A stretch of 64,000 nt of DNA from Streptomyces sp. S4.7 (GTDB taxonomy: Bacteria; Actinomycetota; Actinomycetes; Streptomycetales; Streptomycetaceae): the NCBI RefSeq assembly GCF_010384365.1, contig NZ_CP048397.1:6200001-6264000 (forward strand), read 5' to 3'. The notes beneath the pieces are model-generated. The model saw only the letters and a list, made by a program, of their open reading frames with translations. It had not been told where the DNA came from and made no database searches. Position 1 is the stretch's first letter; the number at the start of each line of letters is the position of its first letter. Positions 40,092-49,123 of this stretch are shown here, one piece after another. The position numbers were made by a program, and so were the translations under genes.

Positions 40092-40731
40092 CCGCACTGT
40101 TCCGCTACCACACCGCCATGCTGCTGCGCTCGCAGCGCTGGCTCCCGCCGGTCCTGCTCTGTGCGATCTTCCTCGCCGTCGGTGTCCGGAGCGGCGAGCC
40201 GGTGCTCGACTCGCTCGGTGTCGCCGCCGCCGCGCTGCTGCCGGTCGCCGCGTGGCTGGTGCGGATCTGCGTCACGCAGGAACCGGACGCGGCCCGCGTC
40301 GTCACGGCAGCCGCGTCGGGCTGCTCGCCGCGACGGCCTGTGCGGGCGCGCTCGGTGTCGTCGGCACGGCGGTCGTCACGGCCATCAGCGACCCGAGGAG
40401 CGCCGACCACCTGGTGACCGTGGCTCCGCTGCCGGCCGGGACGGCGGGGCTGCTCGCGGCCCAGGTCTGTCTGCTGACCGGTGCCACGGTCGGCGCGCTG
40501 TTCTCCCGGCCGCTGCTGCGCGGCCGTGGCTGGTCGCTCGCGGCGATCTCGCTCTTCGCGCTGCTCGCGCTGGTGACCACCGGGTCTCCGGTGAAGGCCG
40601 CGGTGACCGGCCTGGTGACCGGTTCGCGTACGGGCGTGATCCACACGCCGGGACGGTCGCTGGCCGCCGCCGCGCTGGTGGCGGCCGTGGCGGCGGCGCT
40701 GGTCTGTGTCCTCGGGGTACGGCGCGGCTGA
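40088..40731 (+). pseudogene. ABC transporter membrane subunit, frameshifted
   Basis: Starts ATG 40088, overlapping the ATPase stop. The first frame reads FRYHTAMLLRSQRWLPPVLL, then LLPVAAWLVRICVTQEPDAARVVTAA (to about 40315). The hydrophobic continuation is in the next frame: RVGLLAATACAGALGVVGTA and a Leu/Ala-rich membrane stretch to a stop at 40731 (VLGVRRG). Together they make one small membrane protein of about 215 residues with four to six helices. A frameshift near 40300-40325 splits it. Confidence 0.65.
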
Positions 40732-40759
40732 GGGCGCGGCGTTCAGTACGCTCGGCGGT

Positions 40760-40912
40760 ATGGGAGACGACGCCAACCGTGCCGAGATCGTCGTGTACGC
40801 GGACTGTGTGCACTGCGGAGAGCCGAGCGAGTACCCGGAATCGGTGAAGGGCATCACGCTGTGCCCCGTCTGCGAATGGCACGAGGCGCAGCGGACGGCC
40901 TGTTCCGGCTGA
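40760..40912 (+). CDS. 50-residue double-CxxC zinc-ribbon-like protein
   Basis: Tiny cytoplasmic protein with two CxxC knuckles, C16-x2-C19 (ADCVHCGEP) and C35-x2-C38 (LCPVCEWHE), likely to bind one zinc ion. It is acidic, with no other domain. ATG 40760 is preceded by TACGCT (40747-40752), a TANNNT -10 seven bases upstream, so the mRNA is probably leaderless, and no SD is seen. It lies just after the broken ABC transporter and is convergent with the NodB gene. Function is unknown. Confidence 0.65.
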   Translation: MGDDANRAEIVVYADCVHCGEPSEYPESVKGITLCPVCEWHEAQRTACSG

Positions 40913-40941
40913 GGATCCGCTCCGGCCGGCGGTCGGCCGGG

Positions 40942-41781
40942 TCAGCCCTTGATCAGCTCCGACACCTTGACGAAGCGGTAGCCGCGCTCGCGCAGTACGG
41001 GCACGATCTTGCGCACCGCCTCGTCCGTCACCGGCGCCGCGCTCATGGTGCAGTGCATGACCACCACCGAGCCGGGCCGTACGTCGGCGAGCACCTGCTC
41101 GGCCACCGTGTCGGCGTCCGTGGCGAAGGCGTCGCCGCTGACGACGTCCCACTGGACCGCCGTCAGACCGGCCGGTGCCAGGGTCCGCAGAGTCGACCGG
41201 TCGTAACAGCCGCCGGGGAAGCGGAAGTACGGCACCACCTGGCGGACCCCGGCCTTGCGGAAGGCGCCGAAGGCCCGCTCCACATCGGCCGCCATGTCCT
41301 TCTCGCCGAGTGCCTTGAGCCCGTGGCAGTCGGCCGTGAAGGAGTGGTGGCTGTACGAGTGGTTCGCGACCTCGAACAGGGGGTCGGAGCCGATCTCCCT
41401 CGCCTGGAAGGGGTACTCCTCCACCCACCGTCCCGTCATGAAGATCGTCGAGGGGACTTCGAGGCGGCGCAGCGAGGAGATCAGGGTCGGGTTGTCGAAG
41501 CGCTCGCCACGGGCGGCGCGCGGTCCCTGGTCGGCGGTCATGTCGGCGTCGAAGGTGAGCGCGACGGTCTTGGCCGCCGTCACGGCCCCTGTCGTGCCCG
41601 TGGGGTCCGCGCCACGGAGGAAGACGGGGGTCACGGCGGGGCGCTCGGGCCCGGCCGGCTGCCGTGACGCGGGTCCGGGCGAGGGGCCGGCGGTCGGGCG
41701 CGCGTCGGTGTCGGCGCCGCATCCGGCGAGGGCGGCACCCAGCGTGGCCAGGGCGATGACTCGCAGCAGATATTTAGGCAT
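40942..41781 (-). CDS. Polysaccharide deacetylase lipoprotein (NodB, CE4)
   Basis: 279 residues. Lipoprotein signal with lipobox LAGC (Cys21) and a Pro-rich linker to about 55. The NodB domain follows: motif 1 ALTFDADMT (Asp pair DAD, the catalytic base and metal ligand), motif 2 NHSYSHHSF (metal His residues), motif 3 YFRFPGGCYD, then QWDVVSGD and the late motif VVVMHCTMS. It would remove acetyl groups from a cell-wall or extracellular GlcNAc polymer at the outer face of the membrane. ATG 41781 has no SD; the AT-rich upstream sequence contains TATTTT six bases before it, pointing to a leaderless transcript. Confidence 0.85.
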   Translation of the reverse strand: MPKYLLRVIALATLGAALAGCGADTDARPTAGPSPGPASRQPAGPERPAVTPVFLRGADPTGTTGAVTAAKTVALTFDADMTADQGPRAARGERFDNPTLISSLRRLEVPSTIFMTGRWVEEYPFQAREIGSDPLFEVANHSYSHHSFTADCHGLKALGEKDMAADVERAFGAFRKAGVRQVVPYFRFPGGCYDRSTLRTLAPAGLTAVQWDVVSGDAFATDADTVAEQVLADVRPGSVVVMHCTMSAAPVTDEAVRKIVPVLRERGYRFVKVSELIKG

Positions 41782-41937
41782 ATGGGAAAAATATAGGACT
41801 AAATGTTCATCTGGCGGTTGCGGCGCTCGAAGATTGCCGGAACACGGCACTGCGCAGCCGTGACGGACCGTGAGAAAATCTCCTCCCATTCAAGGGTGCA
41901 TCAGGGGGACCGGCGGGAGCCGGGGGAGGGACGACCC

Positions 41938-42447
41938 ATGGATGTGTTCCTCGGCCTCGGTATCGCGGGCGTGGTCCTGCTCGCCGTCGCGCTGATCTTC
42001 GACGGCATCTTCGAGGGCCTGTTCGGCGGAGTGCTCGACGGCCTGTTCGCGGGCCTGCTGTCGCTGCCCGTCGTGGCGGGATTCGTCGCGATGCTGGGCT
42101 TCGGCGGCGCGATCGTGCTCGGCACGACCGACCTCGGAGCCGGCCCGGCCGTCGCCGCGGGCGCCGTCGCCGGTGCCGTCACCGGCTGGCTGGCCTGGAA
42201 ACTCAGCCGCGTGCTGATGCGCGATCAGACGGACGCCACGCCACGGGGAGCGGATCTCCTCGGTACGCCGGGGTCCGTGATCACCGCCATCCCCGCCGAC
42301 GGATACGGCGAGGTGATGCTCCGGGTGGCGGGCCAGCCGGTGAAGTTCGCCGCGAAGAGCGCGGTGCCCCTGGCGCGCGGCGCCGAGGTCTGGGTGGAGT
42401 CGACGCTGTCGTCCACCTCGGTCGGGGTCCGGCCCGTCGAGCGCTGA
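41938..42447 (+). CDS. NfeD-like membrane protein, flotillin partner
   Basis: 169 residues. Three hydrophobic segments (about 3-22, 30-55, 60-80) with a glycine-rich turn, then a soluble C-terminal beta-barrel-like domain of OB type (about 105-169: GTPGSVITAIPADGYGEVMLRVAGQPVKFAAKSAVPLARGAEVWVES). This layout is that of YuaF/NfeD1b proteins that accompany flotillins. GGGAGGG (41924-41930) precedes ATG 41938. The flotillin gene starts 141 bp downstream on the same strand, so the two probably form a membrane-organising module. Confidence 0.75.
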   Translation: MDVFLGLGIAGVVLLAVALIFDGIFEGLFGGVLDGLFAGLLSLPVVAGFVAMLGFGGAIVLGTTDLGAGPAVAAGAVAGAVTGWLAWKLSRVLMRDQTDATPRGADLLGTPGSVITAIPADGYGEVMLRVAGQPVKFAAKSAVPLARGAEVWVESTLSSTSVGVRPVER

Positions 42448-42588
42448 GCCGGCCACCGGCCGGCCGGTCCACCGAGTGACCACCCCGCAGGCCCGTCGAA
42501 CCGGCCATCCGCCGAACCGTCGCGCGGCAGCCGGCGTCCCACAGTCCGGCGTCCACAGCAGCCCGTACGTCAACAGGGGGAGTTCCAA

Positions 42589-44040
42589 ATGAGTCCAGTG
42601 ATCATCGCGGTGGCGGGAGTCGTCGTACTTCTCGTCCTGCTCGCCCTCGTCGTCATCACCCGCTACAAGGTCGCGGGCCCCAGCGAGGCATTCATCATCA
42701 CCGGCCGCCGAGGCGAGTCGTCCACCGATCCGGTCACCGGCCGGGTCAGCACCGACAACAGCGGTCAGAAGGTCGTGGTCGGCGGCGGCGTCTTCGTCGT
42801 CCCGTTCGTCCAGCAGAAGTTCACGCTCGACCTGTCCAGCCGGCACATCCCGGTCGCGGTCCGGGGCGCCGTGACCCTGCGGGGCGTCAAGGCGCATCTG
42901 GAAGGTGTCGCGATCGTCAAGGTCGGCGGCAACGAGGACGCCATCCGAGCCGCCGCACAGCGGTTCCTGCGGCAGCAGAAGGGCATCGTCGGCTTCACCC
43001 AGGAGGTGCTCTCCGGCGCGCTGCGCGCCATCGTCGGCCGGATGGCCGTCGAGGACATCATCCGCGACCGCGCCGCCTTCGCCGGACAGGTCGCCGAGGA
43101 GGCCGAGGCGAGCCTGTCCGGCCAGGGCCTGATCCTGGACGCCTTCCAGATCCAGGACATCACCACCGAGGGCTCCTACCTGGAGGACCTGGGCCGGCCC
43201 GAGGCCGCCCGCGCCAGGCAGGAGGCGGACATCGCCGAGGCGATCGCCAAGCGGGCCTCCGAGCAGGCCAGGCTCAAGGCCGCGGAGGAGATCGCGGTGG
43301 CGGAGCGGACGTTCTATCTGAAGCAGGCCGAGATCAAGGTCGAGACCGAGGCGGCCAAGGCCAAGGCCAACGCGGCCGGACCGCTCGCCGAGGCCGCGCG
43401 CCAGCAGGAAGTCCTCGGCGAGCAGGAGAAGGTGGCGCAGCGTCAGGCGGCACTGACCGACCGTCAGCTCGACACCCAGGTACGCAAGCCGGCCGACGCC
43501 GCCCGCTACCAGGCCGAGCAGGAGGCCGAGGCCCGCAGGATCGCGCAGGTCAAGGAGGCCGAGGCGGACGCGGAGCGGTCGCGGCTGACCGGTGAGGGCG
43601 AGAAGCTGCGCCGTGCGGCGCTCGCCGAGGCCGTACGGATCGAGGGTGAGGCGGAGGCCGACGCCATCACGGCGCGCGGCAGTGCCGAGGCCGGGGCGAT
43701 GCGGAAGAAGGCCGACGCGTTCGCACAGTACGGCGACGCGGCCGTGCTCCAGATGCTCGTCGAGGTGCTCCCCGCCGTCGTCGCCAAGGCGTCGGAGCCG
43801 CTGAGCGCCGTCGACAAGCTGACGGTCATCTCCACGGACGGTGCGAGCCAGCTCTCGCGCACGGTGACCGACAATGTCGCGCAGGGCATGGAACTGCTGT
43901 CGTCGACCACCGGGGTGGACCTCGCGGAGCTGCTCAAGGGGCTTACGCGGCGGGCGGGTTCGACGGTGCCGGCCAAGGCCGCCGGGGCCGGGACGGCGAA
44001 GGCGCCCGAGAGCAACAAGAAGATCGAGATCAGCGGCTGA
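42589..44040 (+). CDS. Flotillin family (SPFH domain) protein
   Basis: 483 residues. N-terminal membrane helix (3-23), SPFH/Band 7 domain (about 28-200: GGGVFVVPFVQQKFTLDLSSRHIPV, EEAEASLSGQGLILDAFQIQDI), then a long heptad-rich coiled coil with EAEADAERSRLTGEGEK-type Ala/Glu repeats (about 205-380), the flotillin domain. C-terminal helical segment TDNVAQGMELLSSTTGVDLAELL and a disordered tail. Flotillins scaffold membrane microdomains with proteins such as the preceding NfeD-like partner. ATG 42589 lies just after GGGGGAG. The cargo in this organism is not shown by sequence. Confidence 0.88.
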   Translation: MSPVIIAVAGVVVLLVLLALVVITRYKVAGPSEAFIITGRRGESSTDPVTGRVSTDNSGQKVVVGGGVFVVPFVQQKFTLDLSSRHIPVAVRGAVTLRGVKAHLEGVAIVKVGGNEDAIRAAAQRFLRQQKGIVGFTQEVLSGALRAIVGRMAVEDIIRDRAAFAGQVAEEAEASLSGQGLILDAFQIQDITTEGSYLEDLGRPEAARARQEADIAEAIAKRASEQARLKAAEEIAVAERTFYLKQAEIKVETEAAKAKANAAGPLAEAARQQEVLGEQEKVAQRQAALTDRQLDTQVRKPADAARYQAEQEAEARRIAQVKEAEADAERSRLTGEGEKLRRAALAEAVRIEGEAEADAITARGSAEAGAMRKKADAFAQYGDAAVLQMLVEVLPAVVAKASEPLSAVDKLTVISTDGASQLSRTVTDNVAQGMELLSSTTGVDLAELLKGLTRRAGSTVPAKAAGAGTAKAPESNKKIEISG

Positions 44041-44199
44041 CGAGCCGTTCGCCGACCGGCCGGGAGGAGTCGGGCGGCAGAGGCCGGCCGGACAGCTGTC
44101 CGGCCGGCCTCCGTCGTGTCGGCGGCCGGCCCGCTGAACGCAACTCCCGCGTCGCCCGTATCAAGGGGTCACTCCGTAATCCCCACAGGAGGCGACGAG

Positions 44200-45387
44200 T
44201 TGAGTCACAGGCGGATATCCAAGAGCAAGGCCATTCTCGCGGGAGCCGGGGCGGTGGGTGTCGCGGCAGCGGCCATCCTGCTGCCGAACGCCAACGCGTC
44301 ACAGTCCGGCACGGACGACGGCGCGGGCGACGGCGCCCGGCAGAACGCGAAGACGGTCAGCGCCGCGTCGGCGCCGGAACTCGTCGCGCGGCTGTCCTCA
44401 CAGCTCGGTGAGGAGTACGCGGGGGCGTACTACGACGCGCAGAAGAAGCAGGTCGTGGTGAACGTCGCCGACGGCGACGACGGTGAGTCGACCGCACGGG
44501 TGCGCGACGCCGGCGCCGTGGCGAGAAGCGTCCAGAACAGCATGGGCGAACTCCGGTCCGCCACCGGTACGTTGAGCCGCGACGCCACCATCCCCGGCAC
44601 CGCGTGGGCCGTCGACCCCCGGACCAACCAGATCCTCGTCACCGCCGACACCACCGTCACCGGTGAACGCTGGGACACCCTGGAGTCGACCGTGCGCTCA
44701 CTGGGCGACGGTGTGGCCCGCATCCAGAAGTCGGCGGGCGAGTTCAAGCCGTTCCTGGAGGGCGGCGACGCCATCTTCGGCGGCGGCGCCCGCTGTTCGC
44801 TCGGCTTCAACGTCACCACACAGGACGGCACACCCGGATTCCTCACCGCCGGACACTGCGGTGTCGCGGCCGAGCAGTGGTCCGAGGACCAGAACGGCGC
44901 GCCCGTCGGTACGGTCCAGGCCGCGACGTTCCCCGGCGACGGCGACTTCGCGCTCCTCACGTACGACGACCCGGCCACCCAGGCACCCAGCGAGGTGGAC
45001 GTCGGCAACGGACAGACCGTGCCGATCAGCCAGGCGGGTGAAGCCGCCGTGGGCCTCGAAGTGATCCGGATGGGCAGTACCACCGGGCTGGCGGACGGTA
45101 CGGTCACCGGGCTCGGCGCCACGGTGAACTACGCGGAGGGCTCCGTCAGCGGGCTCATCCAGACCAACGTCTGCGCGGAGCCGGGCGACAGCGGAGGCCC
45201 GCTGTTCACGGCGGACGGCACCGCGATCGGTCTGACGTCGGGCGGCAGCGGTGACTGCACGTCGGGCGGCGAGACGTTCTTCCAGCCGGTGACGACGACG
45301 CTGGCCGCGGTGGGAGCGGAGATCGGCGCGGGCGGCGCGGACGCGGGTGGCGGCGAAGAGGGTGTGGAGGCCGGGTCCGGCCACTGA
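44200..45387 (+). CDS. Streptogrisin-type secreted S1 serine protease
   Basis: 395 residues. Signal peptide (about 1-30, cleavage after NANA), pro-domain of the streptogrisin type (about 60-180: LVARLSSQLGEEYAGAYYDAQKKQVVVNV, GTAWAVDPRTNQILVTAD), then a chymotrypsin-fold mature enzyme beginning near IFGGGARCSLGFNV. Catalytic triad: His in TAGHCG, Asp in DGDFALLTYD, Ser in EPGDSGGPL; disulfide Cys pairs are visible. The C-terminus is a short Gly/Ala/Glu-rich tail. TTG 44200 was chosen because AGGAGG (44187-44192) is 7 nt upstream and the signal peptide begins directly; upstream codons in frame are outside it. Extracellular protein degradation. Confidence 0.87.
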   Translation: MSHRRISKSKAILAGAGAVGVAAAAILLPNANASQSGTDDGAGDGARQNAKTVSAASAPELVARLSSQLGEEYAGAYYDAQKKQVVVNVADGDDGESTARVRDAGAVARSVQNSMGELRSATGTLSRDATIPGTAWAVDPRTNQILVTADTTVTGERWDTLESTVRSLGDGVARIQKSAGEFKPFLEGGDAIFGGGARCSLGFNVTTQDGTPGFLTAGHCGVAAEQWSEDQNGAPVGTVQAATFPGDGDFALLTYDDPATQAPSEVDVGNGQTVPISQAGEAAVGLEVIRMGSTTGLADGTVTGLGATVNYAEGSVSGLIQTNVCAEPGDSGGPLFTADGTAIGLTSGGSGDCTSGGETFFQPVTTTLAAVGAEIGAGGADAGGGEEGVEAGSGH

Positions 45388-45398
45388 CCGTGGGTCCC

Positions 45399-45419
45399 CG
45401 ATCGCCGGACCGGCGATCG
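45399..45419 (+). terminator. Palindrome after the S1 protease
   Basis: CGATCGCCGG-A-CCGGCGATCG, a perfect hairpin 11 bp after the stop codon. GAGGAC follows, so it is two head-to-head copies of the dispersed repeat core. The rest of the gap to 45589 holds no gene. Confidence 0.55.
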
Positions 45420-45589
45420 AGGACGACCCGGCCACCGGGGCGGACCCGGCAACCGAACCGGTCACCGCGCCGGAACCAGGGCGTGTCCGGAACGTAGCGC
45501 CGTCCGCCCACGGGGCGGGGCCTGCGGCGGCGACGCGGCGAGGTGCCGTGCCGCGCGTCGCGGGCCGGGCGGGACTTTCCGGACGAGCC

Positions 45590-46951
45590 CTAGCGCCAAG
45601 GCCCCGTGATCGCGAACGTCTTGCCCGGTGTGTAGGAGTTCAGGTACATCGTGTCGCCGTCCGGTGCGAACGTGACACCCGCGAACTCACCCCACTCCGG
45701 CTCCTCGGGTGTCCCGATGTCCTCCGCCGCACGCGCCATCTCGTACAGCTCGCCGTGCCGCGTCAGCCCGTACACGTGCTGCGCGCCACCGCCGTCCTCG
45801 CACACCATCAGACCGCCGCTGGGCGCGAGGCAGATGTTGTCGGGGGACTCGCCGGGCATCTGGATGTCGGTGTCCGGGCCGAAGGCGATCACCAGCGTGA
45901 GCCGGCGCCGCTGCGGTTCGTACTTCCACACCTGCCCGTAGTGGTCGGCCGCCGAGCCCTCGGCGCTCTTCGCGAAGCTCGACACGAAGTAGACGGCCCG
46001 GTCGCCCCAGTAGCAGCCCTCCAGCTTCTGGGCGTGCGTGATGCCCTTCTTGCCGAAGTCCTGGAGCCGGATGGGCGTCTCCTTCGCCTGCGAGTCGGGC
46101 ACGGGCACCCACTCGACACGGTCGAAGCTGGCGCCCGTCTCCTGGACGACCGACAGATCGGGTACGCCGGGGACGCGCATGGCCTCCAGCGTGCCGCCCG
46201 CGCGCAGCGACCCCAGGCCGCCCAGCGGCTTCTCGGGCAGGAAGCGGTAGAAGAGCCCGAAGGGCCTCTCGAACGCGTCCTCCGTCTCGTACACCACACC
46301 CGTACGCGGGTCGATCGCGATCGCCTCGTGCTGGAAGCGGCCCATCGCCTTCAGCGGTACAGCGCCGGTGCGGTGCGGATCGGCGCCGTCGACCTCGAAG
46401 ATGAAGCCGTGGTCCTTGGTGTAGCCGTTGGTGCCGGCCTTGTCCTCGGTCTCCTCGCAGGTGAGCCAGGTGCCCCAAGGGGAGGGCCCGCCCGCGCAGT
46501 TGACGGCGGTGCCGGCGATGGCGACGCGCTCGCCGAGTACGTTGCCCTGCCCGTCGAGTTCGAGCGCCGTACAGCCGCCCTTGCCCATCGGGTCGTACGT
46601 CAGACCCTCGACGGTCGGGACGCCGATCTTGCCGTCGGCCCTGTTCTCGTGGTTGCGGACCAGATGCACGCGTCCGCGCCGGCCGGCGAAGGCGGCCATG
46701 CCGTCGGGATTGCTGGGGACTTCGCCCTCGCCCGAACGCAGCTCGTCGCCCGTTCTGGACAGGACGCGGTAACGGAAACCTTTCGGCAGGTCGAGCAGGC
46801 CGTCCGGATCGGGGACGAGCGGGCCGTAGCCGCTGCGCCCCATCTCTTGTGCGACGGCGGTGCCGGCGAAGAGCTCCGACACCGCTCCGGTGAACGCGAT
46901 TCCGGCGACCGATGCTCCGGTGGCCAGGACCTGACGTCGTGTTGCGGACAT
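45590..46951 (-). CDS. phoX: PhoX family phosphatase (DUF839), Tat exported
   Basis: 453 residues. The N-terminus MSATRRQVLATGASVAGIAF is a twin-arginine signal (RRQVLATG), cleavage near AQEMG. The DUF839/PhoX beta-propeller domain follows, with HLVRNHENRADGK, GGPSPWGTWLTCEETED, KAMGRFQHEAIAIDPRTGVVYETED and SPDNICLAPSGGLMVCEDGG. These are the motifs that carry the calcium/iron ligands (NHE, CEE, Glu of ETED, CED) of PhoX. It would release phosphate from phosphomonoesters outside the cell. A single GTTCACG half-site (47018-47024, minus strand) upstream is a weak Pho-box candidate. ATG 46951 is the natural start. Confidence 0.85.
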   Translation of the reverse strand: MSATRRQVLATGASVAGIAFTGAVSELFAGTAVAQEMGRSGYGPLVPDPDGLLDLPKGFRYRVLSRTGDELRSGEGEVPSNPDGMAAFAGRRGRVHLVRNHENRADGKIGVPTVEGLTYDPMGKGGCTALELDGQGNVLGERVAIAGTAVNCAGGPSPWGTWLTCEETEDKAGTNGYTKDHGFIFEVDGADPHRTGAVPLKAMGRFQHEAIAIDPRTGVVYETEDAFERPFGLFYRFLPEKPLGGLGSLRAGGTLEAMRVPGVPDLSVVQETGASFDRVEWVPVPDSQAKETPIRLQDFGKKGITHAQKLEGCYWGDRAVYFVSSFAKSAEGSAADHYGQVWKYEPQRRRLTLVIAFGPDTDIQMPGESPDNICLAPSGGLMVCEDGGGAQHVYGLTRHGELYEMARAAEDIGTPEEPEWGEFAGVTFAPDGDTMYLNSYTPGKTFAITGPWR

Positions 46952-47106
46952 GAGGCAACTCCCTGTTGGCGGACAGGAGACGTGACCCGCACGTGTGTAT
47001 CACGGGTGTCGTGCACACGTGAACTGTGCGGGCCACTGAGCCTGATGTGTCCTGAGAGATCAGCGGTTCAGCGGATTGGCAAATCCCAGGGTCCGCGGAC
47101 CGTGTT

Positions 47107-47532
47107 TCAGGCGAGCGAGGCGGTGAGCGTGATGCTCGTGCCCGCGAGCGCCTGGCTCACGGGGCAGTTCGCCTTGGCGTCCTCGGCGGCCTTGACGAAC
47201 GCCGCCTCGTCCAGGCCCTCGACCTCACCCTGAACGGTGATGTGGACGCCGGTGATCCCGGTGCCGGGCACCAGCGTCACCTCGGCCTGGGTGGTCAGCT
47301 TGGTCGGCGGAGTGCCGGCCTTGGCGAGACCGTTGGACAGGGCCATCGAGAAGCAGCTGGAGTGAGCGGCGGCGATCAGCTCCTCCGGGCTGGTCTTGCC
47401 GTTCGCCTGCTCGGCGCGGGAGGCCCAGGAAACCGGCTGCTCGGCGATGCCGGAGGAGTCGAAGGTGACGACGCCACTGCCCTTGAGGAGGTCGCCTTCC
47501 CAGACGGTGTGTGCCTGGCGCGTGGTAGCCAT
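47107..47532 (-). CDS. OsmC/Ohr family peroxiredoxin
   Basis: 141-residue OsmC-fold thiol peroxidase. It carries the catalytic cysteine pair in ELIAAAHSSCFSMALS (about residue 60) and EDAKANCPVSQAL (about 124) that reduces organic hydroperoxides. ATG 47532 fits the family start (MATTRQAHTVWEGDLLKGSG); an upstream reading in the same frame is noncoding. It lies between phoX and zapE on the same strand with an 82-bp gap. Whether it is OsmC or OhrA cannot be decided confidently; ATTRQAHTVWEGDL is typical of OsmC. Confidence 0.85.
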   Translation of the reverse strand: MATTRQAHTVWEGDLLKGSGVVTFDSSGIAEQPVSWASRAEQANGKTSPEELIAAAHSSCFSMALSNGLAKAGTPPTKLTTQAEVTLVPGTGITGVHITVQGEVEGLDEAAFVKAAEDAKANCPVSQALAGTSITLTASLA

Positions 47533-47614
47533 GGTGATGGGAACCCTTCTGTATCGGGCACGCGGGAGCTGATCGAACGCACCTCGCGCGCCGCACATCG
47601 TTACGGGACCGAAC

Positions 47615-48697
47615 TTACTCGGCGAGCAGGCCCTTTGCGTCGCGTGCCAGGGCGGTGAGACGGGAGATCGCACGGAAGTACTTCTTCCGGTAGCCGCCGT
47701 TCAGCATCTCTTCGCCGAACAGCCGGTCGAAGGGCAGCCCGGAGGCGAGGACCGGTATCTCCCGGTCGTACAGCCGGTCGGCGAGTACGACCAGCCGCAG
47801 CGCCGTCGACTGGTCGGGCACGGGGCCCACATCGGTGAAGCAGGCGGCCCGCAGACCCTCCGTCAGCGCGCCGTACCGGCTGGGGTGGACGGTGGCGAGA
47901 TGGGCGAGGAGGGACGGGAAGTCGTCCAGGCTCGCGGCCCCGGTCGCGTGCGCGGCGCGCGTCACCTGCTCGGTCGTGAGCGGGGCGGGGGCCTCGGGGA
48001 GTCCCCGGTGCCGGTAGTCCTCGCCATCGATGCGCAGCGGGCGGAAGCGCGCGGAGAGCCCCTGGATCTCGCGCATGAAGTCGGCGGCGGCGAAGCGGCC
48101 CTCGCCGAGCTTGCCGGGCAGCGTGTTGGAGGTCGCGGCGAGCGCCACGCCCGCCTCCACGAGCCGGCTCAGCAGGCTCGATACGAGGACGGTGTCGCCG
48201 GGGTCGTCCAGCTCGAACTCGTCGATGCAGAGCAGCCGGTGGCCGCCGAGGGTCTTTACGGTCTGCTGGAAACCGAGCGCGCCGACGAGGTTCGTCAGCT
48301 CGACGAAGGTGCCGAAGGCCTTCTGCTCGGGGGCGGCGGGGGTGGCGTGCCAGAGGGAGGCCAGCAGATGGGTCTTGCCGACGCCGTAGCCGCCGTCGAG
48401 GTACACGCCACGGGGGCCGGCGGTGTGGGCGGTGCCGGCGGACTTCCGGCCGAACCAGCGCCGCTTGCCCTGCGTGGTGTCCGCGGTGCCGCCGAGACCG
48501 GCGGCGAAGGTGCTCAGTACGGTGACGGCCTCGGTCTGGCTGGGCTGATTCGGGTCGGGGACGTACGTGTCGAAGCGTACGGAGTCGAATCGCGGCGGCG
48601 GCACCATCTCGCCGACCAGCCGCTCTGCGGCGACCCGGGGTGTGCGGGCGCAGAGCGATACGGGGCGGGAGGCGGGGAGGGCGGGGGAGGCGGACAC
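47615..48697 (-). CDS. zapE: ZapE-like cell division ATPase (AFG1 family)
   Basis: 360-residue AAA-type P-loop ATPase. Walker A GGYGVGKTHLL (about 100-110), Walker B LLCIDEFELDDPGD, sensor TSNTLPGKLGEGRF and the family motif FRPLRIDGEDYRHRGLP. ZapE interacts with FtsZ during constriction in E. coli; AFG1 proteins degrade or extract membrane proteins in mitochondria, so the role here is only inferred from the family. GTG 48697 is taken because TAGAGT (TANNNT) lies eight bases upstream, suggesting a leaderless mRNA; a TTG at 48706 would add three residues. Upstream is a dispersed-repeat cluster. Confidence 0.82.
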   Translation of the reverse strand: MSASPALPASRPVSLCARTPRVAAERLVGEMVPPPRFDSVRFDTYVPDPNQPSQTEAVTVLSTFAAGLGGTADTTQGKRRWFGRKSAGTAHTAGPRGVYLDGGYGVGKTHLLASLWHATPAAPEQKAFGTFVELTNLVGALGFQQTVKTLGGHRLLCIDEFELDDPGDTVLVSSLLSRLVEAGVALAATSNTLPGKLGEGRFAAADFMREIQGLSARFRPLRIDGEDYRHRGLPEAPAPLTTEQVTRAAHATGAASLDDFPSLLAHLATVHPSRYGALTEGLRAACFTDVGPVPDQSTALRLVVLADRLYDREIPVLASGLPFDRLFGEEMLNGGYRKKYFRAISRLTALARDAKGLLAE

Positions 48698-48744
48698 GGT
48701 GCCCAACTCTAGAGCGTGCGGGTTCGTCTGCCTGCGGGTGCCTT

Positions 48745-49075
48745 GTCCTCAATCGCCGGACGGGCTGGTGGTGGAGCGGGTCGGATCCGGCCCGACCGCC
48801 CGTCGTGGGGTGTCCTCAATCGCCGGACGGGCTTGAAATGCGCGCCTGGGCCGGGCTCGCAAGTTCCGGATGCCGACGGGGAACGGCCCGCCCCGGCCTC
48901 TGTCGCCGAGGCCGGGCACAGTCAGCCCGTCCGGCGATCGAGGACACACCCCCGTCCGGGAGAACGTTCCACGTCCGGGCCCGGCCACCCATGAACCGGT
49001 CCGGCGCTTGAGGACAGGACCGCCCCGCAGGGCACCCGCTGCGGCCACCCACCAGCCCGTCCGGCGCTTGAGGAC
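48745..49075. repeat. Dispersed 23-bp repeat cluster, five copies
   Basis: Copies at 48745-48767 and 48812-48834 (forward, GTCCTCAATCGCCGGACGGG) and at 48923-48945, 48994-49015 and 49053-49075 (reverse, CCCGTCCGGCGCTTGAGGAC). They fill the 426-bp gap between divergent zapE and the RibD-C gene. Forward copies precede reverse copies, so a transcript would fold into nested hairpins. No gene is supported in between. Confidence 0.8.
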
Positions 49076-49123
49076 GAGGCCGCCCACCCGGCCCGAGGTC
49101 ACCGCGCGTGTCAGACTGCGCGC

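Noticed and set aside
47018..47024. Pho box upstream of phoX
   Set aside because: Only one GTTCACG half-site is visible; a box needs at least two spaced 11 bp apart.
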